Assembly (NCBI GenBank): GCA_046350555.1
Contig: JAXMAF010000017.1
Coordinates: forward strand, 51,406-115,405
Source of the DNA: JAXMAF01 sp046350555
GTDB taxonomy: Bacteria > Planctomycetota > Phycisphaerae > Phycisphaerales > SM1A02
Direction of reading: 5' to 3'
Length of the DNA stretch: 64,000 nt
The notes beneath the pieces are model-generated. The model made no database searches, was not told where the DNA came from, and saw only the letters and a list, made by a program, of their open reading frames with translations. Shown here piece after piece: positions 9,253 to 18,049 of this stretch (its first letter is position 1; each line of letters opens with the position of its first letter). A program made the position numbers and the translations under genes.

Positions 9253-10253
9253 CGGAGCAGATGTCGCTCTTCGGCGAGGATCCGGCGGCCGCGGCCAAGC
9301 CGCTCGTCGTCGCGGCGCCCATCCCACCCGATCTGGTCGCGCTCGCTGCGCGGCTTCCTCCGCGGTTGCGGCTCGGGACCTCGTCGTGGACCTATCCGGG
9401 ATGGACGGGCGTCTACGCGGCGCCCGGCGGCACGCCCGTCACCAGGCACGCGCTCGCGTACGACGGCCTCGCGATCTTCGCCGCGCATCCGTTGTTGCGG
9501 ACCGTCTCGATCGACCGCGCGTTCCATGGCCCGATTCCCGCGGCGACCTATGCGCGCTACGCGGCGCTCGTCCCCGACGCGTTCCGCTTCACGATCAAGG
9601 TCCATCGGGACGTGACGTCGCCGAGCAACATCGATGGAACGCCCAACCCGCGCTTCCTCGACGCGGCGCACGCCCGCGAGACGATCGCCGTCGCGACCGA
9701 TGCGCTCCGCGACAAGGCCGGGATGATCGTGCTCCAGTTCCCGCCGCTTCGGCTCGCCGGACTCGGCGGAGCGAGTGGCTTCATCGACCGGCTGGAGCGC
9801 TTCCTCGCGGCGCTGCGGTCGCCCGGTCCGGCGGCCGCCACGCCGCTCGTCGCCGTCGAGGTGCGCAACGCGGAGATCCTGCGACCACCGCACGTCGACC
9901 GCCACGCCGCGGCGCTGCGCCGCACCGGCGCGATCCACTGCTACAACCTGCATCCGGGCGTGCCCGAGCTCGCCGAGCAGTGCGCCGCCATCCCGCCCGC
10001 GTCGCAGCGCGACATCCTCGTTCGCTGGATGCTCCGGCGCAACCACCGCTACGAGGAGGCCGCCGAGGCCTATCGCCCGTTCGATCGCCTCGTCGAGCCC
10101 GACGAACCGTCGCGCGCCGCGGTCGCCGATCTCATCCACGTCGCCGCCGCGCTCGGCCGCGACACCTGGGTGATCGCCAACAACAAGGCCGAGGGCAGCT
10201 CGGTGCCGACGCTGATCGAGCTGGCGCGGGAGGTCGTTCGACGCCTGGGATGA
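9249..10253 (+). CDS. DUF72 (YecE-like) TIM-barrel protein
   Basis: Protein of 334 residues of the DUF72 family, cytosolic and of unknown biochemical role. The signature LRLGTSSWTYPGW lies near residues 40-52. Also typical are FRFTIKVHRDVTSP, the LQFPPL core strand, LVAVEVRNAEIL and, near the C-terminus, DTWVIANNKAEGSS. A Gln-rich start (MTEQMSLFGED) is common in this family. It overlaps the clpC stop by 4 bp and has no separate promoter, so the two are probably co-expressed. Confidence 0.85.
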   Translation: MTEQMSLFGEDPAAAAKPLVVAAPIPPDLVALAARLPPRLRLGTSSWTYPGWTGVYAAPGGTPVTRHALAYDGLAIFAAHPLLRTVSIDRAFHGPIPAATYARYAALVPDAFRFTIKVHRDVTSPSNIDGTPNPRFLDAAHARETIAVATDALRDKAGMIVLQFPPLRLAGLGGASGFIDRLERFLAALRSPGPAAATPLVAVEVRNAEILRPPHVDRHAAALRRTGAIHCYNLHPGVPELAEQCAAIPPASQRDILVRWMLRRNHRYEEAAEAYRPFDRLVEPDEPSRAAVADLIHVAAALGRDTWVIANNKAEGSSVPTLIELAREVVRRLG

Positions 10254-10444
10254 ACGAGGGCGCGCGGCGGGGCGCGCCGTCGATGGATCCGAAGCCGCCG
10301 CCGAGCGGAGCGGCGCCGCCACCGCGCCTCGCCGCGTCGGCGCCCCATGCGGCTGGTCGCGCGCTCGCTGCAAGCGTTCGCCGCCGCCGCGACCTTCCAT
10401 GTTCGGCGGGCGTCGTCGATGCGATCGTCGCGCGTGCAGCCACG
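10254..10444. other. Intergenic segment without a visible gene
   Basis: Between the DUF72 stop and the repeat at 10445. GC-rich sequence with no ORF that has family-like content, and no convincing promoter or terminator. Confidence 0.5.
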
Positions 10445-10555
10445 TCATACGGATTCCAGCAGACCTCCATGCGCTCGACCCCTCTCGCCCAGAGCGGCGT
10501 CTCACGGCGGAATTGGGTTGGGTGGGGCGCGAGAGTCAACTGGGACACGTATCAG
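10445..10555 (+). repeat. TIR element copy A
   Basis: Plus-strand copy from TCATACGGATTCCAG to CTGGGACACGTATCA. It ends 20 bp before the start of the secreted FG-GAP gene at 10576, so it covers that gene's probable promoter or leader region. Confidence 0.85.
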
Positions 10556-10575
10556 GTTCCCGCGGAGCTTCATCC

Positions 10576-12339
10576 ATGTTCCCGTGCAGCGTCGCCGTCG
10601 CGTTCGTCCTCGCCGGAATCGCCGGTGTGACCGCCCAGACCGATTGGTCCGGCGGGCCCGGCCTCCCGGGTCCCGTGCCAAGCTGGGGCGATCGCTTCGA
10701 CGACTCGGCCAACACCAGTTGGCGCTCGATCCCGGGCCAGCTCGCCCTCTCGTCGACCCCGCTGCCGGCGACCGTGCCGCATGTGTTGACCGGCGGATTG
10801 ACGGTGGCCAACGGCGTGCACGCCGCGGACATCGATGGCGACGGCGACGCCGATGTCGTCATCGCGCAGTACCTTTCGCTCGGCTGGTGGGAGCGCCTGC
10901 CCAACGGCACGTGGACGAGCCACACCATCGCGACGAACTTCTGGGGCATGGCCGACGCGTTCGTGACGCACGCCGACATCGACCAGGATGGCGACACCGA
11001 TCTCGTCGTCGCGACGTACTACGGTCCGCCCGAGGACGGGACGAACGGGCGCGTCACGTGGTTCGAGAACCTCGACGGCGCCGGGACGTCGTGGCAGGCG
11101 CACGTCGTCGAACAGGAGTTCTACGGCGTGAACACGGTCGTGGTCGGCGATGTGGACGGCGACGGCGACCTGGACCTCGTGGCCGACTCCTACCTCGCCT
11201 ACAGCATCCCCGGGACGGACGACGTCATCTGGCTCGAGAACGCCGACGGGCGCGGCGACACGTGGATCCATCACACGATCGACGCGACCTACGACAACGC
11301 GCTCTCGTGCGACCTGGCCGATGTCGATGGCGACGGCGATCTGGATGTCGTGGGTTCCACCGCGGGGTTGCCCCAGGCCAACCCCAGCAACGTCGTCTGG
11401 TGGGAGAACCACTCGGCGGGCGCCGGGCCGTGGACGCGCCATGTCATCCAATCGTCGTTCAGCTACGCGGAATCGGCCACCGCGATCGACATGGACGGCG
11501 ATGGCGACCTCGACGTCGTCGCCGCCAGCTACGACTTCAACCAGGTCGCGTGGTTCGAGAACGTGAATCCATTCGGCACCGCGTGGCCCAAGCACGTCAT
11601 CGCGCCCTTCGCGCATGTGATCGGCCTGCGGCTCGCCGACGTCGATGGCGACGGCGACATCGACGTGCTCGGCTACTCGCAGTTCCTCGCGTCGGGCGTG
11701 ATCGCGTGGTGGCAGAAGACCGCGCCGACGGGCCTCGCCTGGACCCAGCGGATCGTCGCCACGGGGCTGGACTACCCGACGCTCGCGACAGGCGACGTGA
11801 ACCAGGACGGCAAGCTCGAGGTGATCGGATCCGATCAAGGCATGAGCGCCGGGCTGGGCAAGGTGCGCTGGTGGGACGTCACGCAGTTCAACCCCGCCGG
11901 AACATCGACCAGCTCGATCCTCGACGGCGGCGGCGGAGCGCTGTGGGATTCGATGACCCTCGATGCCACCCTTCCCGCATCGACGTCGCTGTCGATCGAC
12001 GTGCGCGCGTCCGACGATGCCTCCGACATGGGCCGCTGGACGACCGTCGCGCCCGGCGCACTCGCCGACGTCATCGATCCAACGGCGCGCTACTTCCAGT
12101 ATCGAGTTGCGCTCGCCGGCGCGGATCCGTCCGCCTCGCCCATCGTGCGTGCGCTGAGCGTCTCGACGACCCCCGTCGGCTTCCCGGGCGACCTCGACCA
12201 CGACGGCGTCGTGGACGGCGCCGACCTCGGCCTCCTGCTCGCGGCGTGGGGCTCGTCCGATGCCGACGCGGATCTCAATGCCGACGGCGTGGTCGACGGC
12301 GCCGACCTCGGTGCGCTGCTCGCGGCCTGGGAGATGTGA
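10576..12339 (+). CDS. Secreted FG-GAP/VCBS-repeat protein with dockerin-type tail
   Basis: Exported protein of 587 residues. It starts at the ATG 10576 with a signal peptide (MFPCSVAVAFVLAGIAGVTAQ). The body is a series of FG-GAP/VCBS propeller repeats, each with a Ca-binding DxDGDGDxD loop (HAADIDGDGDADVVIAQ, DVDGDGDLDLVADS and so on), alternating with WWE/WFEN motifs. The last 50 residues are a dockerin-like pair of EF-hand loops (DLDHDGVVDGADLGLLL, then DLNADGVVDGADLGALL) ending AAWEM. The stop TGA is the first three bases of the adjacent repeat element, so the usual AWG ending may have been altered by its insertion. Probable role: Ca-stabilised extracellular or surface protein; ligand unknown. 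Confidence 0.85.
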   Translation: MFPCSVAVAFVLAGIAGVTAQTDWSGGPGLPGPVPSWGDRFDDSANTSWRSIPGQLALSSTPLPATVPHVLTGGLTVANGVHAADIDGDGDADVVIAQYLSLGWWERLPNGTWTSHTIATNFWGMADAFVTHADIDQDGDTDLVVATYYGPPEDGTNGRVTWFENLDGAGTSWQAHVVEQEFYGVNTVVVGDVDGDGDLDLVADSYLAYSIPGTDDVIWLENADGRGDTWIHHTIDATYDNALSCDLADVDGDGDLDVVGSTAGLPQANPSNVVWWENHSAGAGPWTRHVIQSSFSYAESATAIDMDGDGDLDVVAASYDFNQVAWFENVNPFGTAWPKHVIAPFAHVIGLRLADVDGDGDIDVLGYSQFLASGVIAWWQKTAPTGLAWTQRIVATGLDYPTLATGDVNQDGKLEVIGSDQGMSAGLGKVRWWDVTQFNPAGTSTSSILDGGGGALWDSMTLDATLPASTSLSIDVRASDDASDMGRWTTVAPGALADVIDPTARYFQYRVALAGADPSASPIVRALSVSTTPVGFPGDLDHDGVVDGADLGLLLAAWGSSDADADLNADGVVDGADLGALLAAWEM

Positions 12340-12469
12340 TACGGATTCCAGCAGACCTCCATGCGTTCGACCCCTCTTGCCCACAGCGGCGTCTCACGAC
12401 GGAATTGGGTTGGGCGGGGCGCGAGAATCAACTGGGACACCCATCGAGAATCAACTGGGACGCGCATGA
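12337..12469 (+). repeat. TIR element copy B (supplies a stop codon)
   Basis: Reference copy of the dispersed element. The left end TGATACGGATTCCAG and right end CTGGGACGCG(T/C)AT(C/G)A are imperfect inverted repeats of about 17 bp. Inner blocks GCGTTCGACCCC, GGCGTCTCAC, GGAATTGGGTTGGG and GAATCAACTGGGAC recur in all copies. In this copy the last 22 bp are duplicated. The TGA at 12337-12339 ends the preceding gene. Confidence 0.88.
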
Positions 12470-12684
12470 CCGTCGGTTCACGCCACACGCACGAGCGGAT
12501 CGCGGCCGCAATCGTGGCGCGGCCGTCGCGGCTGCCAAGGGCTGCGCTCCCGGGGGAATTCGGGGACGCGCCGGAACCGCGATCCTGAAACGAGTCCGCT
12601 GTATCAGCGCCCCGCCCTCTCGCCTCTCCTCCTTCGTCCGCGCCCTGAAGGGACGTGCGGACCCCATCAAGGAGAGACCGAGCA
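12470..12684. other. Upstream region of the double-propeller gene
   Basis: No gene seen. A Shine-Dalgarno AAGGAGAG (12669-12676) lies 8 bp before the ATG at 12685 and fixes that start. Confidence 0.55.
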
Positions 12685-15114
12685 ATGTCCCGCTTCATCC
12701 TGTCCACCGGCATGCTGACCGCGCTGGCCCTCGCCGGCGCCGCCAACGCCGGATTCGTCCCGCAGTCGACCACCACGCTGCCCGTCGGCCCCGCCCCCAG
12801 CGGCGTCGCGGCCGGCGACTTCGATGGCGATGGCGACCTCGACCTCGCCGTGACCGTCGATGCGCCGGATCGCGTGGTGATCCTGATCAAGACCGCCGGC
12901 GGCTACGTCGCCGGCCAGTCCATCCTGCTTCCCAGCGGCAGCGGCGTGGGCGACATCGTCGCCGGCGACCTCGACGGCAATGGCACGATCGACCTCGCCG
13001 TGGCGCTTCAGAACAACGGCTCCGTGATGATCCTCAAGAACACCGGCGGCACGCTCGCGGCGGTCGGCGAGGTTCCGGTCGGCGCGAAGCCGCTGGGGCT
13101 CTCGATCGGCGACCACAACGGCGACGGGAAGCTCGATCTCGCCGTGGCCAACCGCAACGACGACAGCGCCACGATCCTCACCAACACCGGGACGGGCGCC
13201 TTCACGGCGCAGACGTTGACCGGGATCGGCGATCCGCGCGGCACGGCGTTCGGCGACTTCGACGGCGACGGCAAGCTCGACCTCGCGGTGACCAGCCACG
13301 CGGACCGCACGGTGCGCGTGTACATGAACAACGCTGGCACCTTCGTCTTCGGCACGGCCCTCTCGACCGGTTCCGGACGGCGTCCGGAGCGCGTCGCCAC
13401 CGGCGACCTCAACCTCGACGGCAAGGCGGACATCGCCGCCGCGACCAACGGCAACGGCTTGGAGAGCGCAACGGTCTTCATGAAGACGGCCGGCGGCTGG
13501 AGCGCCGCGGCGCACTACGCCAGCGGCGGCATCGGCACGTCCAAGATCGCCATCCGCGACCTCGACTGCGACGGCGACGCCGACATCGTCACCGGCAACA
13601 CGACCTCGAACGACGTGAGCATCCTGCCCAACGCCGGAAACGGCACGTTCGGCGCGGCGACGCAGCAGGCCGTGGGCACGAGCCCCGAGAGCGTGACCGT
13701 CGCCGATCTCGACAACGACGCAGACAACGACATCGTGGTCGCGAACAAGTTCTCCGACGACATCTCCGTGATCATGAACGCGTGCAACGGTGGCGGCGGC
13801 GGCGCCGTGTGCGGCAACGGCATCTGCGAGCTCGGCGAAGGCGCCGACTGCATCGACTGCCAACTGCCGGGTGGCGTCAATCCCGGCCCGGCGGCGACCT
13901 TCGTCCTCGCGCCGGGCATCTCGGTCGCCGCAGGCCTCAAGCCGGGCGGCGTCGCCCTGCTCGATCTCGACGGCGATGGCGACCTCGACGCGGCCGTGAC
14001 CGTCGAGACGCCGGACCGCATCCAGTTGCTGATGAACAACGACGGCACGTGGACGCCCGGCGGCAGCATCGCCTTCCCGTACTACGGCTTCGGCGCCGAG
14101 GAGATCGTCGCCGGCGATCTCGACGGCGACGGCGACATCGACCTCGCGGTGACGCTCAAGAACAGCAACGGCGTGGAGATCTTCCTCCGCAGCGGCGCGG
14201 GCTTCGTCGTCGGCGGAACGTATCCGACCGGTTCAACGCCCCGCGGGCTCTCGATCGGCGACGCCGACCACGACGGCAAGCTCGATCTCGCGGTCGCCAA
14301 CCAGCTCGGGAACACCGCCACGTTCCTGCACAACAACGGCAACGCCACGTTCACCGCGACCACGCTGCCCGTCGGCGGCGATCCGCGCGGCACGGCCTTC
14401 GGCGACTTCGATGGCGACGGCGACCTCGACCTGGCCGTGAGCAGCCATCTCAACGGCACGATCTCGATCTTCGCGATGAACGCCGGCGCCTACACCTTCT
14501 CGGGCGACGTCTCGGTCGGCGCCATCGTGCGACCCGAGGGACTCGTCGCCGCCGACCTCGACGGCGACGGCAAGGCGGACCTGGTCGCCGCGACCAACGG
14601 CGACACGCCCGCGGTCGAGAGCGTGACCGTCTTCATGAGCACCGGCGGCCTCGGTTTCGCGGCCCCGAAGTTCTACGTGACGGATGGCCTCAACACCTCC
14701 AAGGTCGTGGCCGCCGACTTCGACTGCGATGGCGACATCGACCTCGCCACGCTCAACAAGGACAGCAAGGACGTCTCCGTGCTGGCCAACGACGGCCACG
14801 GCGTCTTCGGACCGGCGATGATCGCGGCGGTCGGACTCGCGCCGGAAGGGATCGCCATCGGCGACATCGACGGCGACGGCGACACCGACTTCGCCACCGC
14901 GAACCGCAACGGCGGGGACATCACCGTGGTCATGAACCTCACGTGCACGCCGCCGCCGCCGGTCGCCGGCGACCTCAACGGCGACGGGCTCGTCGACGGC
15001 GCCGACCTCGGCCTGCTGCTCGGCGCGTGGGGCGGTCCCGGCGCGGCCGATCTCGACGGCAACGGAATCGTCGATGGCGCCGACCTCGGTCTGCTCCTGA
15101 GCCACTGGACCTGA
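12685..15114 (+). CDS. Secreted double FG-GAP propeller protein with dockerin-type tail
   Basis: Exported protein of 809 residues. The start is set by AAGGAGAG 8 bp upstream and by a classical signal peptide (MSRFILSTGMLTALALAGAANAG). Two homologous halves, residues about 25-375 and 405-755, each contain seven FG-GAP/VCBS repeats with DxDGDGDLDLAV loops, and they align repeat by repeat (both contain DPRGTAFGDFDGDG). A Cys-rich hinge (CGNGICELGEGADCIDC) separates them. The C-terminus is a dockerin-like double Ca-binding motif (DLNGDGLVDGADLGLLL, DLDGNGIVDGADLGLLL). A strong terminator follows at 15134. Ligand unknown; probably extracellular adhesion or assembly. Confidence 0.88.
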   Translation: MSRFILSTGMLTALALAGAANAGFVPQSTTTLPVGPAPSGVAAGDFDGDGDLDLAVTVDAPDRVVILIKTAGGYVAGQSILLPSGSGVGDIVAGDLDGNGTIDLAVALQNNGSVMILKNTGGTLAAVGEVPVGAKPLGLSIGDHNGDGKLDLAVANRNDDSATILTNTGTGAFTAQTLTGIGDPRGTAFGDFDGDGKLDLAVTSHADRTVRVYMNNAGTFVFGTALSTGSGRRPERVATGDLNLDGKADIAAATNGNGLESATVFMKTAGGWSAAAHYASGGIGTSKIAIRDLDCDGDADIVTGNTTSNDVSILPNAGNGTFGAATQQAVGTSPESVTVADLDNDADNDIVVANKFSDDISVIMNACNGGGGGAVCGNGICELGEGADCIDCQLPGGVNPGPAATFVLAPGISVAAGLKPGGVALLDLDGDGDLDAAVTVETPDRIQLLMNNDGTWTPGGSIAFPYYGFGAEEIVAGDLDGDGDIDLAVTLKNSNGVEIFLRSGAGFVVGGTYPTGSTPRGLSIGDADHDGKLDLAVANQLGNTATFLHNNGNATFTATTLPVGGDPRGTAFGDFDGDGDLDLAVSSHLNGTISIFAMNAGAYTFSGDVSVGAIVRPEGLVAADLDGDGKADLVAATNGDTPAVESVTVFMSTGGLGFAAPKFYVTDGLNTSKVVAADFDCDGDIDLATLNKDSKDVSVLANDGHGVFGPAMIAAVGLAPEGIAIGDIDGDGDTDFATANRNGGDITVVMNLTCTPPPPVAGDLNGDGLVDGADLGLLLGAWGGPGAADLDGNGIVDGADLGLLLSHWT

Positions 15115-15133
15115 TCGACTCTCATCATGGGGA

Positions 15134-15167
15134 GGACCGGGCGTCACGCCGCCCGGTCCTTCCTTTC
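15134..15167 (+). terminator. Rho-independent terminator after the double-propeller gene
   Basis: GGACCGGGCG (15134-15143) pairs perfectly with CGCCCGGTCC (15150-15159) around a 6-base loop and is followed by TTCCTTTC. It lies 20 bp past the stop codon. Confidence 0.85.
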
Positions 15168-15206
15168 ACGTCCCGTCCATCTTCCGTCCCTTTCCCTTCA
15201 AGGGGG

Positions 15207-15470
15207 CCCATCGCATCGTGCGATGGGCCTTTTTCGTGTCGCGGAGGTGTGGCGCAGCGCGATCGTGAACTCCTGCGATCCATCGCATTGTGCGATGGGC
15301 CTCACTTCGTGCCACAGCGGTGCGGCGCAGCGGAATCACAAACGCCTGCCGCCCATCGGATCGTGCGCTGGCGGCCTCGCCGGCAACGCGCTGCGCCGTG
15401 GCCGAGTCACAAGCTCCTGCCACCCATCCCATCGTCCGATGGGCCTTCTTTCGTGCCGCCCGAAAGCCCC
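15207..15470. repeat. Four 72-bp tandem units, each with a CCCATCG hairpin
   Basis: Hairpins of the type CCCATCGCATCGTGCGATGGG start near 15207, 15279, 15352 and 15423, so the period is 72-73 bp. The sequence between them is also related from unit to unit (TTCGTGCCGC, GCGGCGCAGCGGAATCAC, CTCCTGCC), so these are diverged tandem duplicates. The first hairpin is followed by CCTTTTTCG and resembles a terminator. Confidence 0.8.
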
Positions 15471-15894
15471 GGCCATCGCCTCGCACGCCGCGGAACGCCC
15501 CGATCGGGAAAGCGCCGCGCATGGCTGCGAGCCGGGCGCCGTCGGTTCGCCACTGGACTTCCAGCGAGGGACACACGGGGCCGGATGGCTGCGAGCGGAC
15601 CGTGCGCACGCACCGCGCGCACGGATCGCGCGCAAGGACCGTGCACGACTTCGCACCCTGTTCGATCCGCTGCTTCTCGGCGATCGACTGATCGTCGTCG
15701 TCCCACGGCGCAGGTGCGCAGCAGCGCACTCTGTTCCATCCGCGGCGTTGGCGGATGCCCGCGAGCGAATGTCGCGCGGAGACGCGATCGTCCGCGCGGT
15801 TGCTCGATGTCGATGCTGCGTTGGCGAATGCCCGCGAGCGGATGCTCCCGCGCGGAAGGTCCCGCGACGGACGTCGCGCGCGAAGCGTCTTCGA
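15471..15894. other. Intergenic segment without a gene
   Basis: No supported ORF. A 34-bp block (GTTGGCGGATGCCCGCGAGC...) at 15749-15782 recurs with changes at 15823-15857. Otherwise nothing is seen. Confidence 0.5.
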
Positions 15895-16518
15895 TCACTC
15901 CGCCCGTTCGAAGACCAACACGACATCGCCACCCGCGAGCAGCGACAACGTTCCATCCGCGGCACGGAACCCCGTGACGCGCTTGAGCGCCGCCACGAAG
16001 TCCTGCTCCTGCTTCATGAGCGGCTCCGGTCCGGCCATCATCGTCATGGCGCCCGACTTGATCGAGAGCGTTGCGCCGTCGAGCGTGTACTGGCCGCCCA
16101 ATGTGTTGATCGACGTGTTCGACTGGATCGTGCCGTCCTTGCTCACGAACGTGATGCCGGCCGGTCGTGGACCCTGGCCCGGCAGCGCTGGCTTGCCGTT
16201 GATCTCCTTCAGCCGCCACGTGATGTCCTCGATCGCGGCGCGTGCCGGCGCCGCCGGTGTCGCCGGTGCGCCCGGGCTCCCCGTTGCCCCCGGTGCCCCC
16301 GATGCCCCCGGTGCCGCGGGTGAGGCCGGTGCCGCGGGTGACGCGGGCGGCGCGGCAGGCGCTGTCGGAGCCGGCTTGCCCGCCGGTGTTGGTGGCGTGG
16401 CGTTCGGCGACCGCGTCGCCGGCTGCGCGGGCGTCCGGGCGGGCGTCTTCGATTCGCACGCGGTGGCCAAACAGGCGACGACGCAGAAGGCCGAGACGAT
16501 CGATCGATGCATGTTCAT
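15895..16518 (-). CDS. META-domain (HslJ-like) lipoprotein
   Basis: Lipoprotein of 207 residues. The signal peptide MNMHRSIVSAFCVVACLATAC ends in a good lipobox (LATAC, Cys 21). A long Pro/Ala/Thr/Gly linker to about residue 95 follows (PASPAAPASPAAPGASGAPG). The folded C-terminal domain (WRLKEINGKPALPG..ITFVSKDG..LGGQYTLDGATLSIKSGAMTMMAG) matches the META/DUF306 pattern, including the TxMA(C/G)-like segment. META proteins are stress- or motility-linked periplasmic proteins of uncertain function. A run of 21 C lies about 80 bp upstream of the start and could affect expression. Confidence 0.8.
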   Translation of the reverse strand: MNMHRSIVSAFCVVACLATACESKTPARTPAQPATRSPNATPPTPAGKPAPTAPAAPPASPAAPASPAAPGASGAPGATGSPGAPATPAAPARAAIEDITWRLKEINGKPALPGQGPRPAGITFVSKDGTIQSNTSINTLGGQYTLDGATLSIKSGAMTMMAGPEPLMKQEQDFVAALKRVTGFRAADGTLSLLAGGDVVLVFERAE

Positions 16519-16596
16519 GGCAGATGCTCCGGGGACCGACGGTGACGGGACGAATCATACTGGGCGCGATCGACGGTGCATGCCGCGCGCCTCCGG

Positions 16597-16650
16597 CCCC
16601 CCCCCCCCCCCCCCCCCTTCGCCCTTCGCCCTTCGCCCTCGCCCTTCCAC
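16597..16650. repeat. Poly-C tract of 21 followed by CTTCGCC repeats
   Basis: Bases 16597-16617 are all C, followed by short TTCGCCC/CTTCGCC tandem units. It lies upstream of the META lipoprotein (poly-G on that gene's strand, 79 bp before its ATG) and about 220 bp before the divergent gene at 16838. Its length makes both slippage in vivo and sequencing error likely. Confidence 0.9.
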
Positions 16651-16837
16651 GGCGATCGCATTCTCGCCCAGCACCTCAAAGCCGTGTGCGGCAGCACGCG
16701 ACGGACTGTCGCAGAGCGCCGATTCCACAGGGATTCGCCGCTTCGGGCACCATCGTGCCGCCGTCGCGTGCTTGCGCACGCGGCTTCGACGCGAGAACGC
16801 GATCGCCCTGTCCTCCCTACCGTCTGATGGAGACCCG

Positions 16838-17701
16838 ATGAGTCAAATGGAACTCGTTCCGTCGCGGCGCTCGACGATGCCGCAGCAGCAGCGTTGTTCA
16901 ACCACGAGTGTGCGCGCGGACAACGCCACGGAGCGTTCAAGGTGGCATCTCGACATCCTTGCGCTCACGTTGGTCCTCTCCGTCGCCACATCCGCGTTCG
17001 CGGTGCCGCCAATCGCTTCGAACTTCGACGCCGGCACCGATGGCTGGGTCGTGAAGGACCTGAACTGCAACAGCTATGGCACCGTGCTCGGCACTTACAC
17101 ACTCGACTGGTTCCCCACCGGGGGCGACCCCGGCGGACACGTCGGCCGCGTCGACCCCACCAGCAACTGCTATTTCTTCGACGCGCCCGCTCCGTTCCTC
17201 GGCGATCGCTCCGCGTTCGTCGGCGCCGCGCTGCGCTTCAGCCTGCGGACGACCGTCAACGACTGGCCGCCGGGATCGGTGCTCGTCCTGATCGGCGACG
17301 GCGGTAAGGTGCTGGTCAACGACTTCGCCCAGCCCGACGCGACCTGGATGAAGTACACGATCGCGCTGGCCGCAACGAACTTCAAGCTCAACACCGCCGC
17401 CGGCGCGCCGGTCTCGGCAGCGCAGTTCGCCGCCGTGCTCGCCGACCTCGAGGCCCTGCGCATCAGCGCCGAATATGGCAGCGAGCTCGGCGAGGAGACG
17501 ACCTTCCTCGACACCGTCAGCTTCGGCGGACCGATCTGCCCCGGCGATCTCAACCTCGACGGCGCCGTCGACGGAGCGGATCTTGGACTCCTGCTCACCG
17601 CCTGGGGCAGCGCCGATTCCGTCGCCGACCTCGACTTCAACGGTGTGGTGGATGGTGGAGATCTCGGTCTCCTCCTCGGATCGTGGGGCCCCTGTCCGTA
17701 A
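16838..17701 (+). CDS. Secreted laminin-B-like domain protein with dockerin-type tail
   Basis: Protein of 287 residues starting at the ATG 16838 (an alternative ATG is at 16848). A long N-region precedes the signal core LDILALTLVLSVATSAFAVPP (about residues 38-58). The body (NFDAGTDGWVVKDLN..GGHVGRVDPTSNCYFFDAP..FLGDRSAFVGAALRFSLR) resembles the laminin IV type A (laminin B) fold found in planctomycete secreted proteins. The last 45 residues form two dockerin-like loops (DLNLDGAVDGADLGLLL, DLDFNGVVDGGDLGLLL). It is likely an extracellular carbohydrate- or matrix-binding protein. The name is by pattern; no catalytic motif is seen. Confidence 0.75.
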   Translation: MSQMELVPSRRSTMPQQQRCSTTSVRADNATERSRWHLDILALTLVLSVATSAFAVPPIASNFDAGTDGWVVKDLNCNSYGTVLGTYTLDWFPTGGDPGGHVGRVDPTSNCYFFDAPAPFLGDRSAFVGAALRFSLRTTVNDWPPGSVLVLIGDGGKVLVNDFAQPDATWMKYTIALAATNFKLNTAAGAPVSAAQFAAVLADLEALRISAEYGSELGEETTFLDTVSFGGPICPGDLNLDGAVDGADLGLLLTAWGSADSVADLDFNGVVDGGDLGLLLGSWGPCP

Positions 17702-17856
17702 GGCGTTCCGCCACCAGCGCAATAGTCGCCCACCGCCCCAGCCGACACTCCTCCGCGGAGCATTGCAGTCGAGCCGTGGTTTGCAGCAGCACAAGAGCCG
17801 CCGGCCACCGCAACCGAGACTCCAGCACGTCGCGCCACCGGCAACTGGCCACCTGC
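17702..17856. other. Intergenic segment without a gene
   Basis: No ORF, terminator or promoter of quality seen between the laminin-B-like gene and the repeat at 17857. Confidence 0.5.
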
Positions 17857-17966
17857 CTGATACGGATTCCAGTAGACCTCCATGCGTTCGACCCCTTGCC
17901 CACAGCGGCGTCTCACGGCGGGATTGGGTTGGGTGGGACGCGAGCATCAACTGGGACGCGTATGAG
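17857..17966 (+). repeat. TIR element copy C
   Basis: Plus-strand copy from CTGATACGGATTCCAG to CTGGGACGCGTATGAG. Well conserved, and free-standing between the laminin-B-like gene and the CRISPR array. Confidence 0.88.
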
Positions 17967-18008
17967 CCGCCGCCGGCCACCAGCGAGCGGCCAGCACCCC
18001 ACCGAAGG

Positions 18009-18049
18009 TGCCATGGCCTGGCCGGGCAGCGGCACGGCCATGCGAGCGC
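18009..18049. repeat. Short palindromic repeat, second dispersed family
   Basis: GCCATGGCC..GCCG..CAGCGGCACGGCCATGC is an imperfect palindrome able to form a hairpin. A homologous copy lies inverted at 35798-35832. Both occur shortly downstream of a TIR element (copies C and D). Confidence 0.6.

Noticed and set aside
6520..9327. Long minus-strand open frame opposite clpC
   Set aside because: Shadow ORF: Leu/Val/Asp-rich antisense of a highly conserved gene.
15207..15470. Second, smaller CRISPR array
   Set aside because: The period (72-73 bp) fits, but the sequence between the hairpins is also conserved between units, so these are tandem duplicates without unique spacers.
10347..15977. A 1876-codon open frame on the plus strand
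   Set aside because: Arg/His/Pro-rich shadow of the two FG-GAP genes, caused by high GC; the real frames have signal peptides and Ca-binding loops.
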